A DNA stretch of 64,000 bases from Rotaria sordida (GCA_905250125.1 CAJNOL010000109.1:186001-250000), one strand, 5' to 3'; shown: positions 49,327-60,758, counted from the first letter of the stretch. The notes: generated by a model from the sequence alone, not told the origin. Numbers and translations are program-made.

Positions 49327-49866
49327 ATGAACTGGATCGGTCTATCAATATTTGTCAATCTTCTTATTCTTTCCGTCATATCTTTTCAATTAACATCATC
49401 GGCTAGTTTTCCTAATCCACCTCAAAGACCACCATCGAATGCATCACCAGATGAGCAAGCACTTTTCTGGAAATTATTACATAATTATTATGCTATCATA
49501 GCTCGACCTCGGTAAATATGATTTTGATTTAATAAATTACTTTTTTTATTTATTTTGCTTTCATACAGATTTGGTAAACGATTTAATTCTGCTTCACCCT
49601 ATACCCAACAATCGTCGTTTATACCAATAATTGATCAAGATTCAATAGATTTATTTCCTTCGGTATATGATATGGATCACATGTTAGCAAAAAACAACCC
49701 AAACGGTATAAAATGATTATACTCCTATCGAATATATATATATATATATAGATAGATTTATTTTTTTGTTTTTTTTATCTTTTTAGTTAACGATCGACGA
49801 ATCAATGTTGACAGTTTCTATGCATTCGGATATCCAGATCAAAAACGACGACGACGACGGCGATAA
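49327..49866 (+). CDS. Neuropeptide F (NPY/NPF family) precursor
   Basis: Three exons (49327-49511, 49569-49705, 49787-49866) encode 133 residues. A signal peptide (WIGLSIFVNLLILSVISF) ends near residue 25. It is followed by a peptide of about 37 residues with PPQRPPSNASPDEQALFWKL and a C-terminus LLHNYYAIIARPRF, then Gly for amidation and the dibasic cleavage site Lys-Arg. Pro-rich start, amphipathic helix, YYAII and RPRF-GKR are hallmarks of invertebrate NPF, a peptide hormone acting through NPY/NPF-type receptors in feeding and behaviour. The first intron splits the codon of the last Arg before Phe after its second base, the position known for NPY/NPF genes. The C-flanking peptide of ~65 residues ends in Lys plus six Arg (QKRRRRRR), which is unusual. 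It is convergent with the OTU gene 254 bp downstream. Confidence 0.92.
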
Positions 49867-50120
49867 ATTATTAGTATTGCTTTACTGATTTTTTTTTCTT
49901 TTTCCCGTATTATATTCTTTTTTTTTTTTTCTTCGTGTCAATATTCGTGAAACAGACATTTTTGATTACTGCTAACAGGAAAAAAAAAGCAAAACACTAA
50001 CATACACAAAGAAAAAGAAAAAAAAAAGAAAATTTGAACATGTGTCTCTGCGTAAAGTGAAAGAAACAATTAACAAAATAGACACGATTGTTTTTTTTTT
50101 TTATTATCTTATTTTATCTG

Positions 50121-50954
50121 TCAAGTACGAGGGTATGCAGCGTCATAATGACCTACACCATATTGATTATAAGCTAAATAGATTGTCTTTTGAGTTAATG
50201 ATAATAAATTATTCTTGTATTCAGGTTTAACATCGATACGAGGTAAATTCAAAACTGAAGTAAATATAGTTATATTGACATTGAGTGTATTAGCAATAGT
50301 CAATGGTACAATATCACCTAATGTTGAATCAGAAACACCATTTTTAGAAAATTTTTTAACTTCTTTAAGAAATGCAACTTTTTCTTTATCAACAAATTGA
50401 CTATAATAATCTTCATGTAATCTCCATTGATCTACGCATATTTGTCTTAAACAATCGGCAAAATCAACTAAACGAAAATGTATTGGTAAACGAAATAATC
50501 GATGTATTTGTAAACCAAATTCATGAGGATCAATTTTCATTTCATAAATAAGACCTTCAGCAAGAGCATAAAATAGACAATTACCATCACCTTTAACTGG
50601 TAATCGTTCAATACCATGTTTAGATAAATTTTGATTTAATTGTTGTTCATGATAAAGATATTCATCATCAGAATTATTTGTTGGTTGTTGATTAGAACAT
50701 GAAAATGCATTACGAAAACGACTATAAGTTTTCATTGATGATGGATATGTTGATGAAATAACAGGTGATAATGAAGAATTTGTTCGATGTTGTTGTTCTA
50801 TCGGTGGAAAATAAGTTTGAACCATAGATTGAGGTTGATTTAGAACAAGAGGTCCACTTGTTGAATAACTGTTATAAAATGAAGGTGCATAAATCCATTG
50901 GGTTGGTTGAGATTGTTGTTGTAATGTTGATGAATAATGAAATGTTGGATTCAT
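50121..50954 (-). CDS. OTU-domain cysteine protease (deubiquitinase-like), single exon
   Basis: The intronless minus-strand frame gives 277 residues. The first ~95 are Q/S/P/Y-rich and probably disordered. The OTU domain follows at about 113-275. The catalytic block KGDGNCLFYALAEGL places Asp123 and nucleophile Cys126, and the histidine block YNQYGVGHYDAAY places His269. The intermediate part includes RLVDFADCLRQICVDQW and the PLTIANTLNVNITIF strand typical of the fold. OTU enzymes cleave ubiquitin or ubiquitin-like conjugates; the substrate here cannot be told. Alternatively it could be an OTU domain from a mobile element, as some retroelements carry one, but no transposon genes flank it. 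It is divergently arranged with the quinolinate phosphoribosyltransferase gene (532 bp between starts). Confidence 0.9.
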   Translation of the reverse strand: MNPTFHYSSTLQQQSQPTQWIYAPSFYNSYSTSGPLVLNQPQSMVQTYFPPIEQQHRTNSSLSPVISSTYPSSMKTYSRFRNAFSCSNQQPTNNSDDEYLYHEQQLNQNLSKHGIERLPVKGDGNCLFYALAEGLIYEMKIDPHEFGLQIHRLFRLPIHFRLVDFADCLRQICVDQWRLHEDYYSQFVDKEKVAFLKEVKKFSKNGVSDSTLGDIVPLTIANTLNVNITIFTSVLNLPRIDVKPEYKNNLLSLTQKTIYLAYNQYGVGHYDAAYPRT

Positions 50955-51486
50955 TTTCTATATAAGATTTAAATTGATGACGTTTTGATTTCGAAAAAAA
51001 AAATACAAATAAAAAACAACGGACGATTTTTTTTTTGCGTTCTTCACGTCACCAAAAGGTAATATATGCTCGTGATTATTTTCTTTTCTTTTTTTTCCCT
51101 GACGCCTACATCTATTGCAACCTCGTGCTATGAGTCGATCGATGTACGAAGACAGTCGGGGGTGTTTATTACATTACTCAGTCGCTTACTATACGAGTCA
51201 TCGTCAGTCCACCACTTCGTTTTCTTTTTTGTTAATCAAGATGACGAAGAAAACAGAAAGAAAAAGAAGTATGACATAAAGAAGAAAAAAAGAAAACAAA
51301 AAAGAAACAGTTTGTCTTTGCTATTCGTTCGTCCGCTTTGTCTATGTACCATATGCATAGAGCAATATATACATTATATACTATTTATCTTTGACACGTC
51401 ATCAATCGATAATACAGGTACATAAGAATGCGAGTTACCCGTTCACATTCTTTCGATTCGTATTTAATCGATAATAAAAATCTTTA
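50955..51486. promoter_or_regulatory. Shared divergent intergenic region
   Basis: 532 bp between the start codons of the OTU gene (minus) and the QPRT gene (plus), so the promoters of both must lie here or in unseen 5' exons. An open frame at 51066-51425 is K/S/F-rich low complexity and not considered a gene. No specific motif is claimed. Confidence 0.45.
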
Positions 51487-52341
51487 ATGCAGAATATAGA
51501 CATAACTCAATTGTCGATTGAAACAGATGTACGTTGTGCTTTAAAAGAAGATATTGGTGATGGTGATGTGACTGCACAACTTATTCCATTAGAACAAATA
51601 TCAAATGCTACGGTTATTACTCGTGAAGTAGCAATTATTTGTGGAATTTTATGGTTCAATGAAGTTTTCCGTCAACTTGATTCTGATAATAATATAATTA
51701 TTAAATGGAATGTAAAAGATGGTGATCGTGTACAACCAAATGATATTTTATGTATATTAAAAGGACCATCTCGAATATTACTTACTGGTGAACGAACAGC
51801 TCTTAATTTTCTTCAATTACTCTCAGGTATTGCTACTCGATGTCGTTATTATGCTGATTTAGTTCAAGGAACTAATGTTCAAATACGTGATACACGTAAA
51901 ACAATACCAGGTTTACGTCTTGCTGAAAAATATGCTGTTACTCAAGGTGGTTGTTATAATCATCGTTTAGGACTTTATGATGCTTTTCTTATAAAAGAAA
52001 ATCATATAGCTGCATGTGATAATAGTATTGAAAAAGTTATAAAACGTGCATATGAAATTTCATCAAATAAACCAATTGAAATTGAAGTTGAAAATCTTGA
52101 TGAATTACAACAAGCACTCAATGCTAATGCAAATATGATTTTATTAGATAATATGAATTTAGATGAAATACGTCAAGCAGTTCAAATTACTAGTGGACGT
52201 GCTAAACTTGAAGCATCCGGTGGTATTAATGAAACAATATTACGTGCAGTAGCAGAAACTGGAGTGGATTTTATTGCACTGGGCACCTTAACAAAAGATA
52301 TCAAGGCAATTGATTTATCAATGCGATTCCAACCTCAATAA
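51487..52341 (+). CDS. nadC: Nicotinate-nucleotide pyrophosphorylase (quinolinate phosphoribosyltransferase), bacterial type
   Basis: 284 residues, intronless, full length for the family. It converts quinolinate and PRPP to nicotinate mononucleotide, CO2 and PPi in de novo NAD synthesis. The N-terminal alpha/beta domain has [14 protein letters not shown] and [17 protein letters not shown]. The barrel carries [18 protein letters not shown] (Arg134, Arg137, Lys138), the HR pair (His159, Arg160), [12 protein letters not shown] (Lys170, His173), [14 protein letters not shown] and LEASGGIN, and ends [20 protein letters not shown]. The [20 protein letters not shown] stretch and overall spacing resemble gammaproteobacterial NadC. 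With no intron among intron-rich neighbours, this suggests horizontal acquisition. A + T-rich codon use now matches the neighbours, so any transfer is old. AATAAA-like signals follow the stop. Confidence 0.96.
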   Translation: MQNIDITQLSIETDVRCALKEDIGDGDVTAQLIPLEQISNATVITREVAIICGILWFNEVFRQLDSDNNIIIKWNVKDGDRVQPNDILCILKGPSRILLTGERTALNFLQLLSGIATRCRYYADLVQGTNVQIRDTRKTIPGLRLAEKYAVTQGGCYNHRLGLYDAFLIKENHIAACDNSIEKVIKRAYEISSNKPIEIEVENLDELQQALNANANMILLDNMNLDEIRQAVQITSGRAKLEASGGINETILRAVAETGVDFIALGTLTKDIKAIDLSMRFQPQ

Positions 52342-52906
52342 TGAATCAATAGAAAAACTAGACTTGTTAATTTTTTTTGTTTTTTGAAATATATTTAGAA
52401 ATTACATCACTTTTTTTTAATATGTTTTTGATTAATAAATAAATACTTGAAGATAATGAAGACATAAGTCATTTATTCTATTGGTAGTATCTATGAACAA
52501 TAGTTATTTAATATTTGAATATTTTATTACTCAAAATAATTAAGCTCATAAAAAAATACAATAGAGAGACAAGACAATTATAATGAGACTCGTCGATTTT
52601 TGATCAATCACCATTTATTATCGTTATAAAGCAGTACAAAATTGCAATATAAAATTATTTTTTTTTTCAAAAACATTTTTACAATCATTTAGTGCCATCT
52701 AGAAAATTTTGAGAAAAAAAAAATATTTAAAATACGATGGATCTAAATCGAACTTTTTTTTTCATGTCTTACAATTTCGTTTTTTTTTTGACATGTTACC
52801 ATATGGTTTTAAATGCATCCATAGTTTACCCAATAATAAATCTTGGAAAGAATTCTTAACACACATATTTTCAAAATAAGCAAAAGGTAATATTTCTTCT
52901 AGTCAA
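52342..52906. other. Intergenic between QPRT and SHPRH genes
   Basis: 565 bp with AATAAATAAATA just after the QPRT stop (probable polyadenylation signal) and AT-rich sequence before the SHPRH start. No further feature. Confidence 0.5.
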
Positions 52907-55900
52907 ATGCCTCGCTGTCGACGTAGTAATCGACATCATCTTCGAACTACTCAAATTGACCCTTTACTTACATATGATGGTATTCAAACAAATCCATTAT
53001 CATATACAAATAGTGATATTCTTCCAATTGATAGTAATTCAATTTGTTTAGCTGAACTTTATTATGAACATTGGAATATAAATTTAACAACAGAAGAAAT
53101 ATTTCTTCATGATCCATTTATATTTATTGATAATGATGAAAAAATATATTTAAAAAATAAAATTCATCCATTAAAATGGTTATATGATTTAATTAAAAAT
53201 GAACAATTATATCTATATTATTCATTAAAACAATGTACATTAATACTTGTTTATTCATTAATTTCATTTAGAAATAAAAAACAAATTTTTAATATATTTA
53301 CATTTTATAATTATTGTAAAGAAAATGATAAAACAAAACAATTTTTTAAACATTTATTTGTATTTGATGATTATCAATCAATATCACAAATAAATAATAA
53401 TGACACAAATGCAAATAATATAATTGATTTTATTTATCAAGAAATTCAAGCAACAACAATGATTAATAGTGATAATAATAATAATAATAATAATAATTCC
53501 GCATTTTTATCTAAATCTTTTTTACAAAATGATGTTATTCAATTAAAGGATCATCAAATAAAATCAAGTAAAACAAAAAAAAAAAATTTATTATATCAGT
53601 GAGACAAATTTCGAGAGGGAGTTCCGAAGGCAATCGCTCTTCTCTTTTCATAATATTTTTCTCAGTAGAAATAGTCAACACGATCTCTAATAGACTTTCA
53701 AAAATACATTTTATGACTATGATCGTTTTGCTTTATCTAAAATCTTAGATCCACTGTTGTCTTATATAATTTTTCAAATGTTAATTCTTTTTTTTTATTT
53801 TTATAGTTAATTGGATGCTTACACGAGAACAAGATTTATCATCATCAATTGTTTATACACCAATCCATCGTTGTCATGATTTATTTGATAATTTATTTTA
53901 TGTTCATATTATATATGGTATACCATTACATATAAATGAAATAAATAATTGTTCTTATGAACAATTTTCATTATGTGGTGGAATACTTGCTGATGAAATG
54001 GGTCTTGGAAAAACAATGTGTGTATTATTAACATCATTATTAAATAAATGTACAAATTCATTTCTTTCGGAAAATTTTTTAAATATAAATCAAACAATTT
54101 TAAATGATAATGAAGAATATCCAATAAATAAAAAATTTAAATTTGATGAACAATTATCTTTACCTTGTATTTGTGGTAAAATAGCAAAAATATCAAAAAG
54201 AAAACAAAATTTATGGGAAAATTTTCTTTTAATTTGTACACAATGTTCACGTTTAATACATAAAAAATGTTTTATACAAAATGAAAATCAACAACAATTA
54301 TTTATTTGTCCTTATTGTGAACAACGTTTAACAAATAATCATGAATTATTATCAACAGGTGCTACATTAATTATTGCACCAGCAGCAATTATTGATCAAT
54401 GGATTGAAGAAATAGATAAACATTTAGATTATCCATTAAATATTTATATGTATGAAGGTATTGTTAATAAAATACCAATACCTGATAGATATTTTCTTGC
54501 AAAACAAGATTTTATATTTTGTTCATATGAAAATTTAAAAAAAGACATACATCATAATGAAATATGTTCAAAAGAACATCATTCAACAAGAACACAAATA
54601 CGAAAATATGAATATTTAATAAGTCCATTATTACGATTAAAATTTTGGCGTCTTGGTTAGTAAATATATCTTTTTTTCTTACTTTCGAAAAAGATTTTAA
54701 TGTTTCTTTTTTTTTTTTGTTTCTTCTTTTTCAGTACTTGATGAAGCTCAAATGTAAGTTTTTTTGAAAATTTTTTGTTGATGATATTGAAAATTATATG
54801 AACCTGATTGTTAGAAATTTTAAGTATATTTCTATGAAAACGGATTTCTGTATACTTCTGATTCCGTGTGACTTTTTGAATTTTTCATTTTCCCTATTGT
54901 AAAAATATCGGTATGATATAATGATATCTAAATAGTTAATAAACTTCTCTTTTGACCGTTTTATTTTTGTAGTATAGATTTTTATATATCATTTGAAAAC
55001 CTGTAATTTCATGAGATATTAATATATGCTATAAGTCAAAACTAGTATGGAACTAGGAAAACAATATTTCAACAGGATTTCAGTTTTTAGATGTGCATTC
55101 AAAAATATTTTATGAATAAATTCTAAAAATAATAAATATTGTTTTTCATCATTCATTTTTCTTTTCGTTGACGATGAATTCATTATTGACATTGTTCCAA
55201 TTTAAACTTAAATTCTAAAATACGTCTCAAGTCTATTATTAATGAAATATCGAAGAAAAAGGTTTTATTTTTTATACTAGTCAAATAATTGTTATCCTGT
55301 CGTATTAAATAAATCTTTAATTGATATAACACTTAAAATATTAAAGAAAAAAAAATTAACAAATCAAAAAAATATATCAGAATTTTTAATTAATCTTAAT
55401 AAATATTAAAATAGGGTTGATTCACCAAATACACCAGCATCGAAAATGGCTCGATCACTTGTAGCACATCATCGATGGTAAAATAGTTTTAATCTATTCT
55501 TAAAATAGACTTAATTATTTTTCTTTTTTAAGGTTTGTTACTGGTACACCATTTCATCGTTCAATAAATGATCTTGAAGGAATAGTTCAATATTTATTTC
55601 CATTAACAAGTATACCACGAGATCAAATATCAATATTATTAAGAAAAAAAGATAAAATAAATGATGTATTTTTATCATGGATAATGAATTTTCTTAAATC
55701 AATAACTCGACGAACATCTCGTCAATGTTTAAATGATTTACCTGAACAATATGGTAAATAGATTTAAAATTGAAATCTAATCTTTGTAAAAAGAAAAAAA
55801 AAACCACATGAATATATTTTTAGAACGTGTTATACGTTTACAATTTTCTCAACTTGAAAGAACATATTATGATCGAATATGGAATGAATGTCGAGATGAA

Positions 55901-58900
55901 TTTAAACGTGAATTTCAACATTTATGGCAAAAAAGAGAAAAAGAAAGAAATGGTAATTTATCATAAATCAACTTTTTTTTGAAGAAACTATCTGAAACCT
56001 ACAAGGGGCTTCTCTAGAGTTCATCGGGTTTGAATCTAAAATAATATTTAATAGAAATCAAAAAGTACAGCATGTTTTCTTATTTCTCTTCATTTTATCA
56101 GATCTGAAAAATTCAAATTCAACAAACTCTTGACAGCATTTTGTCAGCTTGTACATCTGAATAAGACATTGATTTAACATAATATATATTTTAGAATTAA
56201 AATTCTTTATTTAAATAGGTGGAGTTTTACCAGAACAATCTGTAACATGGACATTAGAATCTGATAGTGAAATCGATATGAATGATATTCATTTTTTATC
56301 ATCAACAGCTCGTACTTGTCTTCAAACACCATTAATAAAACTTCGTTGTTTATGCGATCATCCACAAGTTGGTGCATATGGTGTTAGGTAAAAAAAAACA
56401 AGATATTAATTTATTGTTTATTATTTTATTTTTTGTTTTTTCAAGACATAATGATCCAGCACTTGTTCATTATTATAATCGTTTTCATTATTCATCAAAT
56501 AGAAATTTTTCTGTTAGACGTCAAACTGATTTATTAGAAACAAATTCATCATTGAATAAAGATGATCAACCATTTACAATGAAAGATTTACTTGATTTAT
56601 TAACAGCACGTGAACTTGAAAGTGGAGAAGATTGTCTTCGTCTTTCATTATTGAATTTTAATGGTCTTGCTAGTATATATCTTATACAATATGAACATGA
56701 AATAACTCGACCTATTATTGAAAATAATAATAAAAATGATCAATATTATATTAATATGGCTATACGAACATATGAAAGAGTTATTGAAACATCTGAAATT
56801 TATAAAGAACATTTTCATGCTGATTCATTTCAATTAGCTCATGCTTATTATAATCTTTCATATTCGATATCATTATTAACTAAAAATAAAAATTTCAATA
56901 TGAATATTCAAAGGTTTATTTATTAAAATCTTTTCTTTTTTTTTGTTTTTATTGTAAATTAAATTTTTATCTTTTAGTAAATATTCAAGTAATGAAGCAT
57001 TACATGAATTTAATAAAATTAAAGAACGACATCAAACACAATCTGAAAATGAAATGAGTGAAGCATGGAAAAATTATAATGAAAAATTATTAACAAGAAA
57101 AGATGTTGAAAAAGATATTAAAAATTTACTTATAGATATATCAACATATATTAAACCAATTGAAAATGAAAAAGTTGAAATACATTATCATGTTAATCGT
57201 GAACGACAATTACCATTTACAACATGGAATGGATTTTTATTAAAATTAGTACAAGAATTTGATAAATTACAACAAATTCGAGAAAATTTATTAATTTATA
57301 TTGAAGCATTAAAACGACAACCAAATAATGATGATGTTGCAAAAATGTTTTCATGTTCAAAATGTGGTTTAGATAATGATATATCAAATGAAAATATTTG
57401 TATCTTTTGTGAATGTGATACTGTTATGAAAAGTTATAATTGCAGGTATATGATAAATTATATCGATTCCATAGACAAACATGTTTCGTTAATTTTTTTT
57501 TATAAATATTCAAAAGCTAAGTTTAGCAAAAGTTTATTTTCTTAAAACAATGATTAGAGATAATAGAGCTTTGGAAAGATAAATTAATCTGATAAGAAAC
57601 AATAATAGATGAAATAATTCTAATAGATAATCACCGACCATTTGTTTTCTTTCTGATCTTTTTCATTAAATTTATTCGTTTACATTTATTCAGAATCTAA
57701 ATTTAAAGAGTTCAGTTTCGAACTGAAGTATAAGATCAAAAGAAATATTCAAACTACTTCAGTGATCGATAATAGAAATTGATTTTACAATCGCTTTTAA
57801 TCATCAATCAATTGAAATAGTCTTGAGATTTCAAATAGACTCAGACAAGAGTATTTTGAAAAAGAGATAAAAATACGATCAAAATTTCTCGAAATTACAC
57901 AATCGGAGAAAGTTCTAATACAAATTTTTAAACCCAAGATTGGATATCCTCCTTAAATTCGTCTCTTCTAATAATGCCGCCTAGAGCTCATCGGATCCGG
58001 ATCTAGAAATTTTTGAGCCCAATGAGCTTCAATGCCGCCTCTGTAGAGTAAGCAGTTCTTATGTGACAAATGTATGATTTGACAGAAATGAAATATTTAG
58101 AGAAATTTTGTACATAATTATAAATATATTTAATCATGTTGTTTTATCTAAATAATAATTTTATATTGTTCTATGTAAATATATTTTCATTTTAGTCTTC
58201 AACCAGAATTATATTCTGATAAACAAATAAATGATGATGGTGGTACACATTTAGTTTATTTTATAAATGAAATTTTATCAAAAGCTTCAATGCGTTCACA
58301 TGAATCAACTCGTCAATTAGCAAAATTATTACGAACAGATTGGAATGATTTACTTAAAAAACTTCGTTTAGAAAATACATCAGCACGAACATATTCTCAA
58401 CAATTAAAACATTTATATTTATCATTAGATGAAATGCTTCAATGTACATCACGTCTTGAATATTATATAGGTGATCCAAAAACTCGTCCAAAAAAACATT
58501 ATAATCGTTATCGTTTTAATCCTCAAACTATTGAAGAAGAACGTTTAGATTTTGAACAACAAGCATTAGATAATTTAAAAAAAGTTATTAAACATCGACA
58601 ACAATTTAATTATTTTCAAGAACAACAACAAGATTATTATCGTTCAATAACAACAACAAATCTTCTATCATCACAACGAACAAAATGTCCAATGTGTCAT
58701 GAATTATTTGGTGATGATCGACCTGATGTTTGTTTTTTTTTATGTGGACATTTCTTTTGTCATGAATGTACATTACAATGGAAAAAACATGAAATTGATC
58801 AACGACCACATCGATCACATATTAAATGTCCTATCTGTATGTAATTTTTTGTTTTTCTATTATTATTTTATAATATTCTTATATATATAGGTCGTCGTGA

Positions 58901-59838
58901 AATTCCAATTAATTCATTAACAGTTCTTAAATGGCGAGATCAAAATTCAAAAACAATTACATTATCATCACCACAAAAAACAACATTAGAAAATTCTATA
59001 TCAGATGATATATCATCTCCACGTTTTCGTCGTTTAATGGAAACTCAAGAACTTTTAACAATTCAAGGTCGTTATGGTACTAAAGTTGATTCTATTGTTT
59101 CATTTATACTTAATCTTCTTAATGATGATATTCAACAACCAACAACTATGACCACAACAACAATGAATAATCCAAAACCTCCATTAAAAATTCTTGTCTT
59201 TTCACAATTTACTGATGTACTCAATGTTTTAGCTATTTCACTCAAACTTAATGCGATTTCTTATTTACAATTTACATCAACTAAAATTCTTCAACAATTT
59301 CGACAAGATCCTAATATAACTGTTCTTCTTATGCCACTTGGAAAAGGTTTTTCAAATAAAATATAATTATAATTATAATTAATATTATTTTATTAATTTT
59401 ATATATAGGAGCTAATGGTCTTAATTTAACTGAAGCTCAACATGTTATTCTTGTTGAACCTCAAATTCATCAATCAGTTGAATTACAAGCAATAGCTCGT
59501 GTACGTCGTCTTGGTCAAAAATATAATACATATGTTTATCGAGTATGATTCAATAATATAATTATTTGAAAAATAATTTGTTTGTATTTTCTTTTTTTGA
59601 TTTATAGTTTATTGTTAATGATACAGCAGAAGAAGTTGTACTTGCTAATTCTCGAACAGCACAAACAATACCAATGAATAATCATCAAACAACAATTATA
59701 TCTGATCATTCATCAACAAGTCGTGCTACATCATTTGCTGATTTTGAACTTCTTTATGAAATAAATATGGCACGAAAAATATTTTTTCAATCAACAACAA
59801 CAACGACAAATCATCAATTAGATATATCTGTATTATAA
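52907..59838 (+). CDS. SHPRH-type SNF2 ATPase / PHD / RING E3 ubiquitin ligase (13 exons)
   Basis: Exons 52907-53567, 53807-54655, 54735-54753, 55415-55477, 55533-55753, 55824-55952, 56219-56387, 56446-56913, 56978-57445, 58196-58836, 58891-59346, 59409-59542 and 59608-59838 join in phase to 1502 residues. SHPRH proteins act in the nucleus on stalled replication forks, ubiquitinating PCNA. Domains: LKDHQIKSINWML entry motif (~210-225), Walker A GGILADEMGLGKT (to 290), PHD finger 341-391 (CICGK...CPYC), DEAQ box 506-509, WFVTGTPFHRSINDLEG, a long insert, a C4-type pair CSKCG...CIFC, RING about 1180-1230 (CPMC...CGHFFCHEC...CPIC), helicase C with LVFSQFTD (~1329), GANGLNL and QAIARVRRLGQ (1408-1418). 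Only ~50 residues separate Walker A from PHD, so the linker-histone domain of vertebrate SHPRH is absent. The DEAQ box is on a 19-nt exon. The exon 1 donor at 53568 (GTAAAA) was chosen because it keeps frame. Confidence 0.94.
57446..58195. other. 750-bp SHPRH intron with a small repeat
   Basis: The longest intron of this gene. It contains CTAGAGCTCATCGGATCCGG near 57984, resembling CTAGAGTTCATCGGGTTTGA near 56013 (another intron of the same gene) and a hairpin near 12915. No coding content. Confidence 0.45.
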
Positions 59839-59999
59839 AATAATAAAATATCTTTATTGAGATATTTGTGTTTTTTTTTGTTCCACACTATTAAAATTGT
59901 ATATCGTTTTGTTTTAATGTTTGATTAAATATTTTCAATAAACAAGAATGATATATTGATTTTTATCTGTATATTATATAATATATTTAGGTTAATTCA

Positions 60000-60758
60000 A
60001 TGGTTATTAAACGCATGTTACATTTAATACCCATTGTTATCTGTTTATGTGTAATTATAAATTTAATATTTATTATTTATTCACCACCTCGATTTGTAAT
60101 ATTTTTACTTTCAAAATTTTATCCTGATGTTTTATTTCATATTAATTTACCATCTAATTTACAATATATTGCACTTACAATTGATGATTTTCCAAATGTA
60201 AATGATCTTTCAATAAGTTTTCGTTTACTTGATATACTTCGATTGTATAATGCACAATGTACATTTTTTACAATTGGATCACATATAGAAAAATATAAGA
60301 ATTCATCTCAAATACGAATTTTATTCGAACGTTTAATAGCTGATGGTCATGAAATAGGAAATCATGGTTGGCGAGATGAACAAGCAATACGTCTATCACA
60401 AAAAGAACTTGAACAACAAATAATTGATACAGAAAAAATAATTAATAAATATACTTTATTAAATAAAAAATGGTTTCGACCAGGTTCAGGATTTTTTAAT
60501 CGAACAATGATACAAATTTGTACTAATCTTGGTTATCGACTTGTATTAGGTTCAATCTATCCACATGATCCACAGATGCCTTATTCAAAACTTAATTCAT
60601 TTTTTATTGAAAATAAATTGTATCCTGGTGCTATTATTATATTACATGATCGATTAGTAACTATTGAAACATTACAAAGAGTTTTACCAGCTATACAAAA
60701 ACGGGCTTTTCATGTTGTTACACTTACACAATTAATGAATTTGAAAACAAATCAATAA
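60000..60758 (+). CDS. Membrane-anchored polysaccharide deacetylase (NodB domain), single exon
   Basis: 252 residues, intronless. The N-terminus has a signal anchor (about 6-27, LHLIPIVICLCVIINLIFII), so the catalytic domain probably faces the ER lumen or outside. NodB motifs: TIDDF with Asp62 (base) and Asp63 (metal), HEIGNHGWRD with His122, then WFRPGSGFF with Arg160, and IILHD with His216. The second metal His of the classic H-x3-H (NHTxxH) pattern is replaced: here it reads N-H-G-W-R-D, with Asp126 in that place. These enzymes remove acetyl groups from chitin, peptidoglycan or related glycans. The lack of introns and the bacterial-like sequence suggest horizontal acquisition. A second in-frame Met lies five codons downstream. 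It starts 161 bp after the SHPRH stop. Confidence 0.92.
   Translation: MVIKRMLHLIPIVICLCVIINLIFIIYSPPRFVIFLLSKFYPDVLFHINLPSNLQYIALTIDDFPNVNDLSISFRLLDILRLYNAQCTFFTIGSHIEKYKNSSQIRILFERLIADGHEIGNHGWRDEQAIRLSQKELEQQIIDTEKIINKYTLLNKKWFRPGSGFFNRTMIQICTNLGYRLVLGSIYPHDPQMPYSKLNSFFIENKLYPGAIIILHDRLVTIETLQRVLPAIQKRAFHVVTLTQLMNLKTNQ

Noticed and set aside
49736-49760. Short AT dinucleotide run as a regulatory signal
   Set aside because: A simple (AT)n microsatellite in the second NPF intron with no evidence of function.
51066-51425. 119-codon plus-strand open frame before QPRT
   Set aside because: Low-complexity F/K/S sequence in the divergent promoter region, with no domain or coding bias.
53568-53602. 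Extension of SHPRH exon 1 to the stop near 53602, or a donor at 53599
   Set aside because: Using GTGAGA at 53599 breaks frame with the acceptor at 53806. The GTAAAA donor at 53568 keeps phase and rebuilds the family motif QIKSINWML.
56013-56045. tRNA B-box-like GGGTTTGAATCT
   Set aside because: No matching A-box, acceptor stem or cloverleaf around it; it belongs to a small intronic repeat.
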